Origin: Agapetus fuscipes
Lineage: Eukaryota; Arthropoda; Insecta; Trichoptera; Glossosomatidae
Assembly (NCBI GenBank): GCA_951799405.1
Contig: OX637359.1
Location: 6,506,201-6,570,200, forward strand
Direction: 5' to 3'
DNA: 64,000 bases
Shown here one piece after another: positions 1 to 9,061 of the stretch. A model generated the notes under the pieces. The model had not been told where the DNA came from. It saw only the letters and a list, made by a program, of their open reading frames with translations, and searched no databases. The position numbers and the translations under genes are program-made. Every line of letters starts with the position of its first letter. The stretch's first letter is position 1.

Positions 1-475
1 ACACATCAAAAGAAAATGCTCGCTCTACAACACAAACACAACAAACAACAAAATTTAAATAAGACTAATGATGATTACCACCTTCTGACAGGAGAACAAT
101 CATTTGAATACAACGCTGCCCACAATTCAGCGTAAGTACTTAATAGTACTTTTTTGACTGTTCATTTGTATATAAGTATAATTCTGACAAGGTTAACTTT
201 ACATGGAAATTGAGTCTGAAAATTTGAAATAGACTAAAAAGTTGCGACGTCAGATGGTCGGACTAAGTAATATTTTGTTATTGGTTGCTAAGCACCCTAG
301 CTAATACGAAGTTTGAAGTTTACTGTCGAGAAAAAATAAGAACACGAAATATCAGCACTTTCAGTTGATAATGATGATGAGTTGGTGATTTCATTATAGT
401 GCCGTTTTGTGATGTAGTCACTCCAAGGGCGCTTGTGCAAATGATGCCAGAAATTTGCTTGTCTTCAGTGCAATT
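1..475. other. intergenic or intronic flank without a gene
   Basis: No coding region is supportable here. A short AT-rich segment near 271-297 resembles sequence near 28845-28872 and, inverted, near 29670-29690, so it is probably old repeat debris. Confidence 0.5.
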
Positions 476-856
476 TCAGAACTTCCCATGGTCCTCTAGC
501 TCTACCACATGATGAGAAAGGCGGTTCCAAGCCAGAGGACCAGCAACTGCAAATGCACGCTTTCCAAACACTGTGTTCACTCTTCTGATCGGCTCTTCAA
601 TACGTGACTTGGCTCCGGTTTCTGCCGAGCGTAGTGTGAGGCTTTTTTTGACAATGGCAACGGACTCTATTGAATCAGCGAGGTATTTGGGCGTCTTTTC
701 AAATAAAGCTTTGTGGACCATTGAGCACATTTTAAACTCAACGCGCTCTGGGACACGGAGCCAGTGTAGCTGCTGTAGAAGAAGAGTAATGTGATTAAAT
801 TTCGACTGATCAGCGATCAAGTGAGTACATCCAATAACAGCTTCCTTCCCTTTCAA
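476..856 (-). mobile_element. non-LTR retrotransposon reverse-transcriptase 3' relic (CR1/Rex1-like)
   Basis: The minus strand encodes a 126-residue fragment with two signatures of the C-terminal end of CR1/Rex1-type reverse transcriptases: LLQQLHWLRVPERVEF near residues 26-41 and FGKRAFAVAGPLAWN near residues 97-111. The polymerase catalytic core is absent, so this is a truncated, inactive 3' end. Related fragments lie on the plus strand near 43440, 44900 and 63370. The class assignment rests on motif memory; the family could be another LINE clade. Confidence 0.75.
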
Positions 857-912
857 ATTTCAACAAGCGCTAACGTTTTAAGAGATGGATCGAAATGTGT
901 TCTTGGTTTTAC

Positions 913-1092
913 CAATTCCTCTGGGTCGGCTGCTGGGCACGGGTTTCGGTGTGTGGAGGACTTCGTCGCAGATAGTGCTGATGGTGGTGGGTGGACTGGA
1001 GGAGAAGATCTGTCTCCGGTTGATGAAGAGGAGGACCACCAGGACGATGGCTCCAAACCCCGCCATCGCGCTCATGTACGCTGTGAGATCCA
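913..1092 (-). CDS. internal coding exon of an unrecognised single-pass membrane protein
   Basis: This 180-bp GC-rich open segment has a TTCCAG acceptor at 1098-1093 and a GTAAAA donor from 912 down. It enters and leaves in phase 1, so its length is a multiple of three. It encodes about 60 residues: a hydrophobic helix (MAGFGAIVLVVLLFI) followed by basic residues (NRRQ) and a Ser/Pro/Thr-rich stretch with a Cys. That is the layout of a transmembrane anchor plus a cytoplasmic juxtamembrane linker. Its base composition stands out from the AT-rich surroundings and resembles that of the ATPase exons. I do not recognise the family; a synaptotagmin-like N-terminal anchor is one possibility only. 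No neighbouring exon of the same gene is evident in the window. It lies on the same strand as the ATPase gene and about 16.6 kb beyond its stop codon, so it should belong to a different gene. Confidence 0.6.
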
Positions 1093-1457
1093 CTGGAAGG
1101 TAATCAATAATGCAAGTTATAAATATATACTATCCCCGTATTTACTAATCTTACTAACACTTGCGCTTATAGTGGTGGCCCAAAGAGGCTTATTTTCAAA
1201 AAAAATATTGATATTTTTATTAGATTAATCTTCGTTGGGGCCTCCATAACCAAGGCGCTCAAAAGATATTGTATTACAACTTTTTAATTTATTTTTTGAA
1301 GACTCTGGCGGCCCTGGTGAAATTGCACCTTTCGAACTGCCCTTAATCCAAGCCTGGGAGTAGGTAGGTATATACCAGGGGTGCCCATACTTTTTCTTAA
1401 GGAGATCGACTTTGCAAAAATTTATGAATAGGAGATTGACCTAGCAAAAAAAAAAAC

Positions 1458-1711
1458 GCAACTAAGCTACACATATGGTGTAACTTCTTGCCTGCGTTAT
1501 TCCCGAAGAGGTCGCATGTGGCGATTCGGGACCTATTTATTTTTACAGGTAAGGGGGCCGGCCTCACACCAACCACTTTCACGTGAAGTGGGGGTTTCCC
1601 AGCTCCCGGGGAGCTGGTTCTCATTTCTTGTGAAGGCTGAGTAAACCTTGAGATCGAACCCTTGCTCTTGGCATGGAATACAAGCATTCTACCAATTGAG
1701 CTATCCACCTT
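1458..1711 (-). repeat. SINE2 copy (tRNA-derived head)
   Basis: The tRNA-like head lies on the minus strand at about 1650-1711 and the body runs leftward to CTAAGCTACACAT. It is the same family as 12511, 13305, 36985, 37938, 53078 and 54150. The copy is nested inside the hAT-like element. Confidence 0.75.
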
Positions 1712-2204
1712 TTTACGAGCTTGATCGTCGTCGCTACAAAGCACCAATTCTTAAGCAAGACCCAGTTGCTGTAAGGCTGGATGGATCTTTGGTGACCGGT
1801 CATTGGTAAAAGTTTATCTAATCTAATCTAATCTAATCTAAGCTGCAAAGATATATATCATTTAAGATTTATATTAAATGCATTCCCACAAGCAGATATG
1901 TATAATTTCGCGCTAACACATGCCGCCTGTGGACCTACAATATAAAAACCCAATCTCAAATGAACATAAGCCTTGCAACTCTTGCCGTCCTTCCCTGAAA
2001 CAGGGGTGACATTGGCAAAGTGAACCAATTTTTTACAGTATGGGTGGTCAGCCGCATAACAACCTATAAGTCAAGGTTTATGATTTTTTCAACCCAGCGA
2101 AGAGCAAATTTGAAAATATAAATGGTATTTTTTTGTGCTCCGCCGGGAATCGAACCCACAACCTTCCGATTATTCAGAGTCCGAAATGTTACTACGGACC
2201 GGTC
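1711..2204 (-). repeat. SINE1 copy (tRNA-derived head), split by a SINE3 insertion
   Basis: The minus-strand head CCGGTCCGTAGT is at the right end (about 2204) and the body tail at the left. It is interrupted at about 1815-2076 by SINE3. The repeated flank AAGTTTA/AGGTTTA on the two sides of the insert looks like a 7-bp target duplication with one change. Confidence 0.75.
1815..2076 (-). repeat. SINE3 copy with (TTAGA)n tail
   Basis: This is a nearly full-length member of the commonest repeat in the window. In its own orientation it starts GTTCCTTGACTTATAGG-like and ends in a (TTAGA)n pentamer tail, which on the plus strand appears as four ATCTA units at the left edge. A variable pentamer tail suggests a SINE or a LINE 3' end. 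No clear tRNA head is visible. Confidence 0.75.
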
Positions 2205-2466
2205 GAGCATAATTTTATAAATAGAAGATCGACATTTTGACAAATTTGAAAATGATAAATTTGTATTAAATTGTAAATCTCTAACATTAAGAAAAGAAAT
2301 CAAAATAATACTGATGCAAAAATAATTTTTTCTTTTGCAAAATAAATTATGTTTTAAGGTTGATCACTGAAAATTTTAGCTATCCTCGGCGATCGACTTT
2401 AAAACCTCCCGCGATCGACCGTTTGGGCACCTTTGGTATATACTATACCTATAATGTACACTCTAA

Positions 2467-2584
2467 CAGGGTTATTCACAACACATTTGATCCATAGCTG
2501 ATCCATGAACCATCGTTTTTTTGTATGGAAAATTCACATTAGGTGGGGGTTGAGCCATAGATTTGCTGTGTGTGAATAACACCG
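2467..2584. mobile_element. 118-bp MITE with TAA duplication (PIF/Harbinger-like)
   Basis: The termini are CAGGGTTATTCACA and, inverted, CGGTGTTATTCACA, flanked by TAA at 2464-2466 and 2585-2587. A three-base TWA duplication and short inverted ends fit PIF/Harbinger-derived MITEs. A second copy starts at 12028. Confidence 0.65.
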
Positions 2585-2671
2585 TAAGTTGCAAAGATAT
2601 ATCGACATTTAGGGCTTATATTTAATGCATGCCCACAGGCAGACACGTGTAAGTTCTCGCTTACACATAGA
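2585..2671 (-). repeat. SINE3 fragment (tail end)
   Basis: It carries the TTGCAAAGATAT tail-proximal block through the CGCTTACACAT block of SINE3. It stops at the neighbouring MITE, so it is truncated. Confidence 0.65.
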
Positions 2672-2677
2672 TAGGTA

Positions 2678-3036
2678 CCATGGGTGTAACCAGGAAGGGC
2701 CAGGGCAGCGCCCCCCCCCCCCTAGAAGAGAAAAATTAATCTATTAATTAATTCTTTGTTAGTAAATTGTATTGCAATTACTTACTAAAATCCTCATTAT
2801 TCGATCATGGCTTGCCCCCCCCTAGAGCGCGAGCTATGGCTAGGGGAGGCGCCAAAAATGTGTCTATACTAGTATTAGTATGAATATTAATAAATAAAAC
2901 GTAAAAGAGAGGCGCGAAAAATAAAATTTAGGGAGGTAACTTTTCAAAATTACGTGAAATTCTAGGGAGGTAACTTTTCAAAATTACGTGCCTAGCCCCC
3001 CCCCCCCTATAGATTTGATCCTGGGTACGCCCATGG
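2678..3036. mobile_element. 359-bp MITE with 6-bp target duplication TAGGTA
   Basis: The left end CCATGGGTGTAACCAGGA is matched by an inverted right end CCATGGGCGTACCCAGGA. TAGGTA occurs at 2672-2677 and 3037-3042. The interior has three poly-C tracts and a tandem duplication of about 33 bp (GGGAGGTAACTTTTC...). No coding is seen. The superfamily is unclear. Confidence 0.75.
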
Positions 3037-3132
3037 TAGGTACTGCATGTGTATTTATAAAATAAAAATACAAAAAAACTAACAAAAAAATTAGGATGAT
3101 TTATTTGGTAAGCGCTGTTTGTTTCCTCCTCA

Positions 3133-3372
3133 AGAGCCCTTTACGAGCTTGGTCGCCGCTATAGAAAGTACTACTTCTCAAGCAAGACCCCGTTGCTGTA
3201 AGACCAGATGGACCTATGTTGATCAATTTTTAGTGAAGGAATTTTTTTTTCAACCCAGCGTACTTAGGGCAAATTTGAAAATATAAATATTTTTTTGTGC
3301 TCTGCTGGGAATCGAACTCACGACCTTCTGATTACCAGTCCATAGCGTTAACCACTATACTACGGACCCATC
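3133..3372 (-). repeat. SINE1 copy
   Basis: The minus-strand tRNA-like head is at the right end (GGGTCCGTAGTATAGTGG with a B box near 3310). The body extends left to the AGCTTGGTCGCC block. Confidence 0.7.
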
Positions 3373-4239
3373 AAGATATGGTTGGGTATTGGTTAGTACT
3401 TAGTCATAATAAATTCAAATTGTAATTAGTGGTTTTTTGCTGAGGCCTTTCGGGTTATAAAAAATTCACCAGCCCTCACCATTAGTGGAATTCTCGACCC
3501 CCGTTATCACCATGGTTTACTTTGTTGTCACTCAATCACTCAAAACGCGTCACTCAATCACTCGACGAGTGACGATCACTCAGAAAAAAAAATCACCGAA
3601 ACAATCCCTTTACAAAAGTACAGAAACATTAACTTTCTGATGGTTGTACAATAATGGAATTGACTGGTAGAGTCCAAAAATGGGGAACAGTTTTTGTATC
3701 GATTCCCGGAACAGGTGAAATATCTGGAACGATTTATTATTTGATTATGTTTCCTGTGTTATGTTTCACATTTTTGTTGTGTCAGTTGGCCGCTGACATT
3801 ACACAATTTAAGATTAAACGTAAAAAAACAAATTGGAGAGTTGCAAGCAGCTGTCACTGGAGAAAACCAATGTTTTTCTTTTCACTGTTCCCTGAAGAAA
3901 TTTATTACAGGAAAACAAGCGAAGAACATGCACTGCGCACAGCATTAAAAGCACGCTTGTTCGAGTACTGTTTATATTATTATTGCGTGTTAGCTCGATG
4001 TTATTCACAGAGCTTTACTCTTTGTGTGGCACGGCAGTGTAAGGCTCTGCCAGCTACCTACAAAGGAAGAGTTGATTGTGGGGCATGCGCACAACGAGGG
4101 AAAATTTGCAGAGATCGACAACTCATGAAAATAATCATTTAGGAACAATATTATATTGGCTCCTATGAAAAGCTCTCCTCTGCTAAATTCCACTTTGGAT
4201 ATCCACACAAGACCGAGATTGATAGCGCTTGCGAAAGAA
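3373..4239. other. gene-free stretch
   Basis: An open frame of 162 codons lies at 3654-4142 (+), but it has no recognisable domain, its composition equals the background and no splice or promoter context supports it. I treat it as chance or old repeat. Confidence 0.4.
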
Positions 4240-4294
4240 CTCTAAATCTAAATCTAAGCTGCAAAGATATGTATAATTTGAGATTCATATTAAG
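4240..4294 (-). repeat. SINE3 tail fragment
   Basis: Only the CTAAGCTGCAAAGATAT tail-proximal block and about 35 bp of body remain. The hammerhead-like motif follows directly. Confidence 0.55.
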
Positions 4295-4298
4295 TGAC

Positions 4299-4335
4299 TA
4301 CCTGAAGATGACTATATTGGTCGAAAACGTTTGTA
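4299..4335 (+). ncRNA. hammerhead-ribozyme-like core, copy 1
   Basis: CTGAAGA lies at 4302-4308, then T, then stem GAC (4310-4312) and GTC (4320-4322) around a 7-base loop, then GAAAACG (4323-4329) followed by TTT. The outer bases TAC (4299-4301) and GTA (4333-4335) can pair as a short stem I. The AACGTT after GAA would be a palindromic mini stem III. One extra base sits between CTGAAGA and stem II compared with the canonical core. No activity is implied. Confidence 0.35.
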
Positions 4336-4382
4336 ATATTTGAAATATTTAAGAATTAGTAATTTTTAAATATATTATATAT

Positions 4383-5333
4383 AGGGTGTTTTTTTTAGAG
4401 GTATAGAACTTTAAGTTGGCAACACTGTTTTAACTGGCGGCCATTTTGTCGGCTGTTAAGTGATTTGTGTTTAGTTTAGTTTGGCATTTTAACATGAATA
4501 GACAACTCGTGCAACAATTGAAGCCACACGATCACCTAGCAAGGCGTAGATTCGGTGAATGGGTCCAAAACAAGATTGCCGTTGATCCCGATTTTCATAA
4601 GAGAATTATGTTTAGCGATGAAGCTCACTTTGGGTCGAATGGATACGTCAATAAAAAAAACTGCCGTATTTGGAGTGAAGATAATCCTCAAGTGTATGTT
4701 GAGACACCGTTACATCCAGAAAAACTGACTGTTTGGTGTGCTTTATGGGCTGGTGGAATCATTGGTCCGCACTTTTTTAAAAAAGATGCTGGCCAGAACG
4801 TTACAGTCAATGGTGACCGCTATAGAGCCATGATTACTGACTTTTTCGTTCCTCAATTGAACAACCATGATGTGCAGGAGCTGTGGTTTCAACAAGACGG
4901 CGCAATATGTCACACAGCTCGTTCCACAATTGATTTACTGAAGGAAACGTTTGGTAATAGCATAATTTCACGTTCCGGACCCGTGAATTGGCCTCCAAGA
5001 TCGTGTGATTTAACACCGCTAGATTATTTTCTGTGGGGATATGTAAATTCGCTAGTCTACGCCGATAAACCCGAAACGATTGACCACTTGGAGGACAATA
5101 TTCACCGCGTTATTGCCGATATACGGCCACAAATGTTGGAAAATGTTATTGAAAATTGGACCTCTAGATTAGATTACGTCCGAGCCAGCCGTGGCGGTCA
5201 TATGCCAGAAATCATATTTAAATTATAATGCCAAAAGATTATCTTTCGAATAAAGTCAATTTCATGTCAATTTTAAAAATTCATCCTTGTTTTATTCCAT
5301 TTCAAAGTTCTATACCTCTAAAAAAAACACCCT
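4383..5333 (+). mobile_element. mariner-family transposon with 30-bp perfect terminal inverted repeats
   Basis: The first 30 bp (starting AGGGTGTTTTTTTTAGAGG) are identical to the inverted last 30 bp. The flanks are TA-rich on the left and TT on the right, so the TA duplication is kept on one side only. The only gene is the transposase at 4494-5228. At 951 bp the element is short for mariner, which agrees with an internal deletion of the transposase N-terminus. Confidence 0.88.
4494..5228 (+). CDS. mariner transposase, N-terminally deleted, DD41D-type catalytic domain
   Basis: This is a 244-codon open frame, uninterrupted. The catalytic Asp residues are in MFSDEAHF, in WFQQDGA and in the block ending LTPLDYFLWG. 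Counting from the second Asp to the Asp of PLDY gives 41 intervening residues, the spacing described for rosa-type mariners rather than the usual 34. The N-terminal helix-turn-helix DNA-binding half, normally about 100 residues, is missing. The ATG at 4494 is followed within six codons by QQLKPHDHL, which in relatives lies just before the catalytic domain. I chose this ATG because upstream codons in the same frame lack one. The protein could retain the catalytic fold but should not bind its own termini, so it is most likely a deletion derivative. Confidence 0.88.
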   Translation: MNRQLVQQLKPHDHLARRRFGEWVQNKIAVDPDFHKRIMFSDEAHFGSNGYVNKKNCRIWSEDNPQVYVETPLHPEKLTVWCALWAGGIIGPHFFKKDAGQNVTVNGDRYRAMITDFFVPQLNNHDVQELWFQQDGAICHTARSTIDLLKETFGNSIISRSGPVNWPPRSCDLTPLDYFLWGYVNSLVYADKPETIDHLEDNIHRVIADIRPQMLENVIENWTSRLDYVRASRGGHMPEIIFKL

Positions 5334-5406
5334 TTATTTGTGGAAATAAAACAGTGGTTTAAAGTTTAAAAAGGTGTTGTTTAATTAAATAACAATAAAA
5401 AAAAAA
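5334..5406. other. short AT-rich spacer
   Basis: Nothing recognisable lies between the mariner right end and the SINE3 fragment. Confidence 0.4.
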
Positions 5407-5584
5407 TCATATTAAATGCATTCTTACAAGCAGACATGCAAAACTTCGCGCTTACACATGCCGCATGTGGACCTACAATATAAAAAACCCAATCTCAAAT
5501 GAACATAAGCCCTGCAACTCTTGCCGACCTTTCCTGAATCAGGGGTGACATTGGCAAAGTGAACCATTTTTTACAGTATGGGTG
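5407..5584 (-). repeat. SINE3 copy cut by the composite element
   Basis: The copy runs normally to ACAGTATGGGTG and then stops exactly where the composite element starts. The missing remainder (GTCAGCCGCATACC...) is not found after either right-hand end of the inverted pair. Confidence 0.7.
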
Positions 5585-6025
5585 CACACTGAGAGAAATT
5601 TTTCAATTGGATAATCCTATTGAAAAAAATCCTATTGTGATAATTGTCGGTCTATTCTGAGAATGAAATGCGGTTGATTGTAGGAACCGCCAAAATCCTA
5701 TTGGAGGGATTTCCAATTGTGAGAATAGGATAGTCTATTGCGACAATCGGTTCTTGGTCATTTCACCCCAGCCAATTGGATATTATCCAATTGCTAGAAT
5801 TGTTTCCAAGTCTATTGAAATTGTTCAAACTTTTTTGCTAGAGGTGCTTTTCAAGTTCACATACATTTTGCTGGAATACTCAATCGTAGAGTATTATGAA
5901 AAAAGTCGTACTACGGAGACAATTCACGTTTCTGGCGTCACAGCCATCCTGATTGGTGGAATAGCGTAGATGACTTGGAGTGGGGGGATCTGCCGCTTGC
6001 GCATGATAGCAGATGGAGTGTCAGC

Positions 6026-6885
6026 TAGGGATGGGCAAATGAAAAAAATATCGATATTACGATAACACGATACTAAAAAAATATCGGTCGCTGGCGGGTA
6101 ACTAACTCTGTCGCCATTCCGCTAGGGGTGCCCAGAGTCTCTTCAGAGCGGCCTCCATTTCTTCATTTCATATCTATCACCTTTTTCATGCATTTTCTTC
6201 TTTTACGCTCGATTTGTACATCCCATTCTTTCACAATCTCTTCAATCTGATCACTCCATATTTTTCTCGGTCGTCTCTTATCTCTTTTTCTTTCACACTA
6301 CCTTCGTATACTTTCTTTGTCAGTCTATTTCATTCTTTCCACATGCCCAAACCATCTCATCACATTCTTTTGTACCTTAACTTTCACATCCTCTTTCAAA
6401 CTACATTATTTCTTTACCCATTTATTCCTAGCTCTATCCTTCAGAGTTTTTCCTGTCATGCTTTTCAAATGCTTCATTTCCACCGTACATACTTTACTTC
6501 TTCGCTATCATTCACTGTCCGTACATCAAAATCGGTATCAATCTGGCATTGTGTACCGCCATTCTCAGATCCAATCGCTTGTTCTTTGCTATTCTTCCTA
6601 TTACTCCAACCAGTTGCTTTCCTTACACACCCCCTATGTCGTCTCGTAACGTCTCAAAATTTCAAAAAAAATGTCTACAAAATCTTGTTGACGGGGGCGT
6701 AGAAACAGGAGCATTTTCAAAATCTTTTATCTGACAAACAGGGGAGCAAAATCACATTTGCAAAGAAATATCGTTTTTGGTACGATTTGAATACTTGAAA
6801 AAAAACGAAATATCGAGAAAATATCGATATTTTTAAAAAAAATATCGGCACTTTTGAATATCTCGATATATTTTGCCCATCCCTA
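6026..6885. mobile_element. nested hAT-like non-autonomous element (copy A)
   Basis: The left terminus TAGGGATGGGCAAA is repeated inverted at 6885. The 8-bp flanks GTGTCAGC and GTGGTGGC match at 5 of 8 positions, a decayed hAT duplication at best. Inner ends carry ATATCGATAT-rich sequence. It is present in both arms, so the insertion predates the duplication. Confidence 0.65.
6160..6645 (-). mobile_element. captured non-LTR reverse-transcriptase C-terminal relic (copy A)
   Basis: Read on the minus strand, degraded frames contain LIPILMYG and RPRKIWSDQIEEIVKEWD, as in the C-terminal region of RTE/jockey-like reverse transcriptases and in the relic at 57005-57483. It is internal to the nested hAT-like element, so that element captured it. 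The plus-strand open frames over it are antisense shadows. Confidence 0.65.
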
Positions 6886-6983
6886 GTGGTGGCAGCGCGT
6901 TGCGGCATATTACGTCATTCCGCTTCTGTCTTTCACCCGCGTAGCACGACCGGTGCAAAAGTATGATAAAAATATAATTACAA

Positions 6984-7535
6984 AATGTCGAGTAGTGACT
7001 TGGTGATCGGAGTTTTTAACTTCTTGAAACATCTTGAGCCTGCATGAGGTAAGTTATTTTATTTGTTGTTATCTGCCTGCATGCATTGCTACTTTGTCTT
7101 GTCTCATTGTCTTGTAGTAACGCTTTTTCAACTATTACGTCGCAAATATAAGAGAGTGAATATAAGTATAATATAATATTCATACGCTATTTTTTTTGTC
7201 ATTTGGGACCTAAATGGATGTTGATTGAACAAGCATCGTTGCATTTTAATAATACCACGTGAAGCTTGCCCTATTATCGCATCTGATTGAAATTGTGGTG
7301 GACTTATAGCCGCATATGGACGCATTATTTTAACGTTTTTTTTCTTTTCTGTCCTCAGAGAATATGGAAACTTCTGACAACCCACTTCCGACGCCGATAC
7401 CCTGGACGACTCACATCCGACACCACTGCCCTGGACTCCTGTGTGCTGTTTCTATTTTTAATGCTGATCATTATGTATTGTTTGTCTAATTATGTGGCTT
7501 TTCTGATCAATAAAATGCACGTCGTGCGATAACTA
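6984..7535 (+). pseudogene. remnant of a small two-exon gene inside the composite element
   Basis: An ATG at 6984 opens a 20-codon frame (MSSSDLVIGVFNFLKHLEPA, then stop) that ends just before a consensus donor GTAAGT at 7049. A strong polypyrimidine tract ending in CAG at 7361 looks like an acceptor. It is followed by an open stretch starting METSDNPLPTPIPW and by AATAAA at 7509-7514. The layout suggests a spliced, polyadenylated unit, perhaps the decayed 5' end of an ancestral transposase gene. I do not recognise the protein. Copy B lacks 257 bp covering the acceptor. Confidence 0.35.
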
Positions 7536-7615
7536 CATAACTCTGTATTTTTGTTGTCTTTTTTTCTCCAGCTAGATGCTTCCAGTGGACCGCTATTATA
7601 CTCATGTATGGGCCA

Positions 7616-7718
7616 GGACAACCATGACCCCATATCCTCCACGTATCTTCAGTGGCACATAGTGCGTGCTGCTATGTGCTTCTTAAGGTACGTGTAGGAT
7701 TTGGGGAAGTGGTTGTCC
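7616..7718. repeat. imperfect hairpin (GGACAACC ... GGTTGTCC)
   Basis: Two arms of about 47 bp around a 9-bp centre are inverted copies with several mismatches. In copy B the sequence stops inside the corresponding hairpin exactly at the assembly gap. Confidence 0.65.
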
Positions 7719-8261
7719 AGGCCCTAAATACCCCTGGAAGGGGTAGGGTATATAGGTCTATTGGGGCAACTAGCTGGAGGGCACCCGAACGGCCGTAGGC
7801 GGAAAAGGAAATATATATTAGAAGAAGAGAAGGAAGGCTATTAGGGGAATAGGACGAGCCTATTAGGAGAATAGGTATGGCCAATTGGAGTCTATTGTGA
7901 GAATAGACCGGGTTTATTCCTATAATCTACCACGTCAATACTAAGAATAGGTTTCACTCTATTCTCAGAATAGATTTATCCAATTGTCAGAATAGATTTA
8001 TCCAATTGTCACACGTTTCCTATTCTTACAATAGACCAAAAATTCCAATTGTCACAATAGACTTTCTCAATTGGATCTCAATTGGATTTCGTCTATTGTA
8101 GGAATAGCTCGTTATCCAATTGTCACACTTTTCCTATTCTCACAATAGGATATTTTTCTCAGTGATAGATACTTTCTTGATATTATCAAAGTATACCAAG
8201 TAACAAGTTTCTTAAACTCCAGGATATTCAGAAATATCTTGAATGGTGCCTGCTCCGGTGT

Positions 8262-8461
8262 NNNNNNNNNNNNNNNNNNNNNNNNNNNNNNNNNNNNNNN
8301 NNNNNNNNNNNNNNNNNNNNNNNNNNNNNNNNNNNNNNNNNNNNNNNNNNNNNNNNNNNNNNNNNNNNNNNNNNNNNNNNNNNNNNNNNNNNNNNNNNNN
8401 NNNNNNNNNNNNNNNNNNNNNNNNNNNNNNNNNNNNNNNNNNNNNNNNNNNNNNNNNNNNN
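8262..8461. other. assembly gap, 200 N
   Basis: There are exactly 200 undetermined bases, a typical placeholder size rather than a measured length. The gap sits between the inverted copies of the composite element. Confidence 0.99.
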
Positions 8462-9061
8462 GGACAACCACTTCCCCAAATCCTACACGTACCTTAAGTA
8501 GCACATAGCAGCACGCACTATGTGCCACTGAAGATACGTGGAGGATATGGGGTCATGGTTGTCCTGGCCCATACATGAGTATAATAGCGGTCCACCGGAA
8601 GCATCTAGCTGGAGATCACCCGAGCGCGGCCTGCGGAAAAAAAGACAACAAAAATACAGAGTTATGTAGTTATCGCACGACGTGCATTTTATTGATCAGA
8701 AAAGCCACATAATTAGACAAACAATACATAATGATCAGCATTAAAAATAGAAACAGCACACATGAATATAATATTATACTTATATTCACTCTCTTATATT
8801 TGCGACGTAATAGTTGAAAAAGCGTTACTATACAAGACAATGAGACAAGACAAAGTAGCAATGCATGCAGGCAGATAACAACAAATAAAATAACTTACCT
8901 CATGCAGGCTCAAGATGTTTCAAGAAGTTAAAAACTCCGATCACCAAGTCACTACTCGACATTTTGTACTTATATTTTTATCATACTTTTGCACCGGTCG
9001 TGCTACGCGGGTGAAAGACAGAAGCGGAATGACGTAATAAGCCGCAACGCGCTGCCACCAC

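Larger units (their letters stand above)
1376..2435. mobile_element. non-autonomous hAT-like element with 8-bp target duplication, hosting three nested SINEs
   Basis: The left terminus begins CAGGGGTGCCCATAC and the right terminus, inverted, reads CAAAGGTGCCCAAAC. Exact 8-bp copies of GTATATAC flank it at 1368-1375 and 2436-2443, as expected for hAT elements. The element's own unique DNA is only about 80 bp on the left and 230 bp on the right. The rest is SINE2, SINE1 and SINE3 inserted one into another. No transposase coding is present. Confidence 0.8.
5585..8164 (+). mobile_element. composite terminal-inverted-repeat element, copy A
   Basis: The left end CACACTGAGAGAAATTTTTC is matched at the right end (8157-8164) only over the inverted CACTGAGA. 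Behind both ends lie about 200-300 bp arrays of short units built on CAATTG and CTATTCTCAGAATAG, typical of foldback-like elements with repetitive termini. Inside are a nested hAT-like element, a captured reverse-transcriptase relic, a small split-gene remnant (6984-7535) and a hairpin. No transposase is recognised. Copy B, in reverse orientation, lies at 8462-10370. Confidence 0.7.

Noticed and set aside
3654..4142. 162-codon open frame
   Set aside because: No recognisable domain, background composition and no splice or promoter support.
6214..6702. 162-codon plus-strand frame, with a mirror copy at 9247-9735 on the minus strand
   Set aside because: It is antisense to the captured reverse-transcriptase relic; the Phe/Ser/His-rich product has no domain.
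8112..8528. Open frames crossing the N gap
   Set aside because: They exist only because undetermined bases contain no stop codons.
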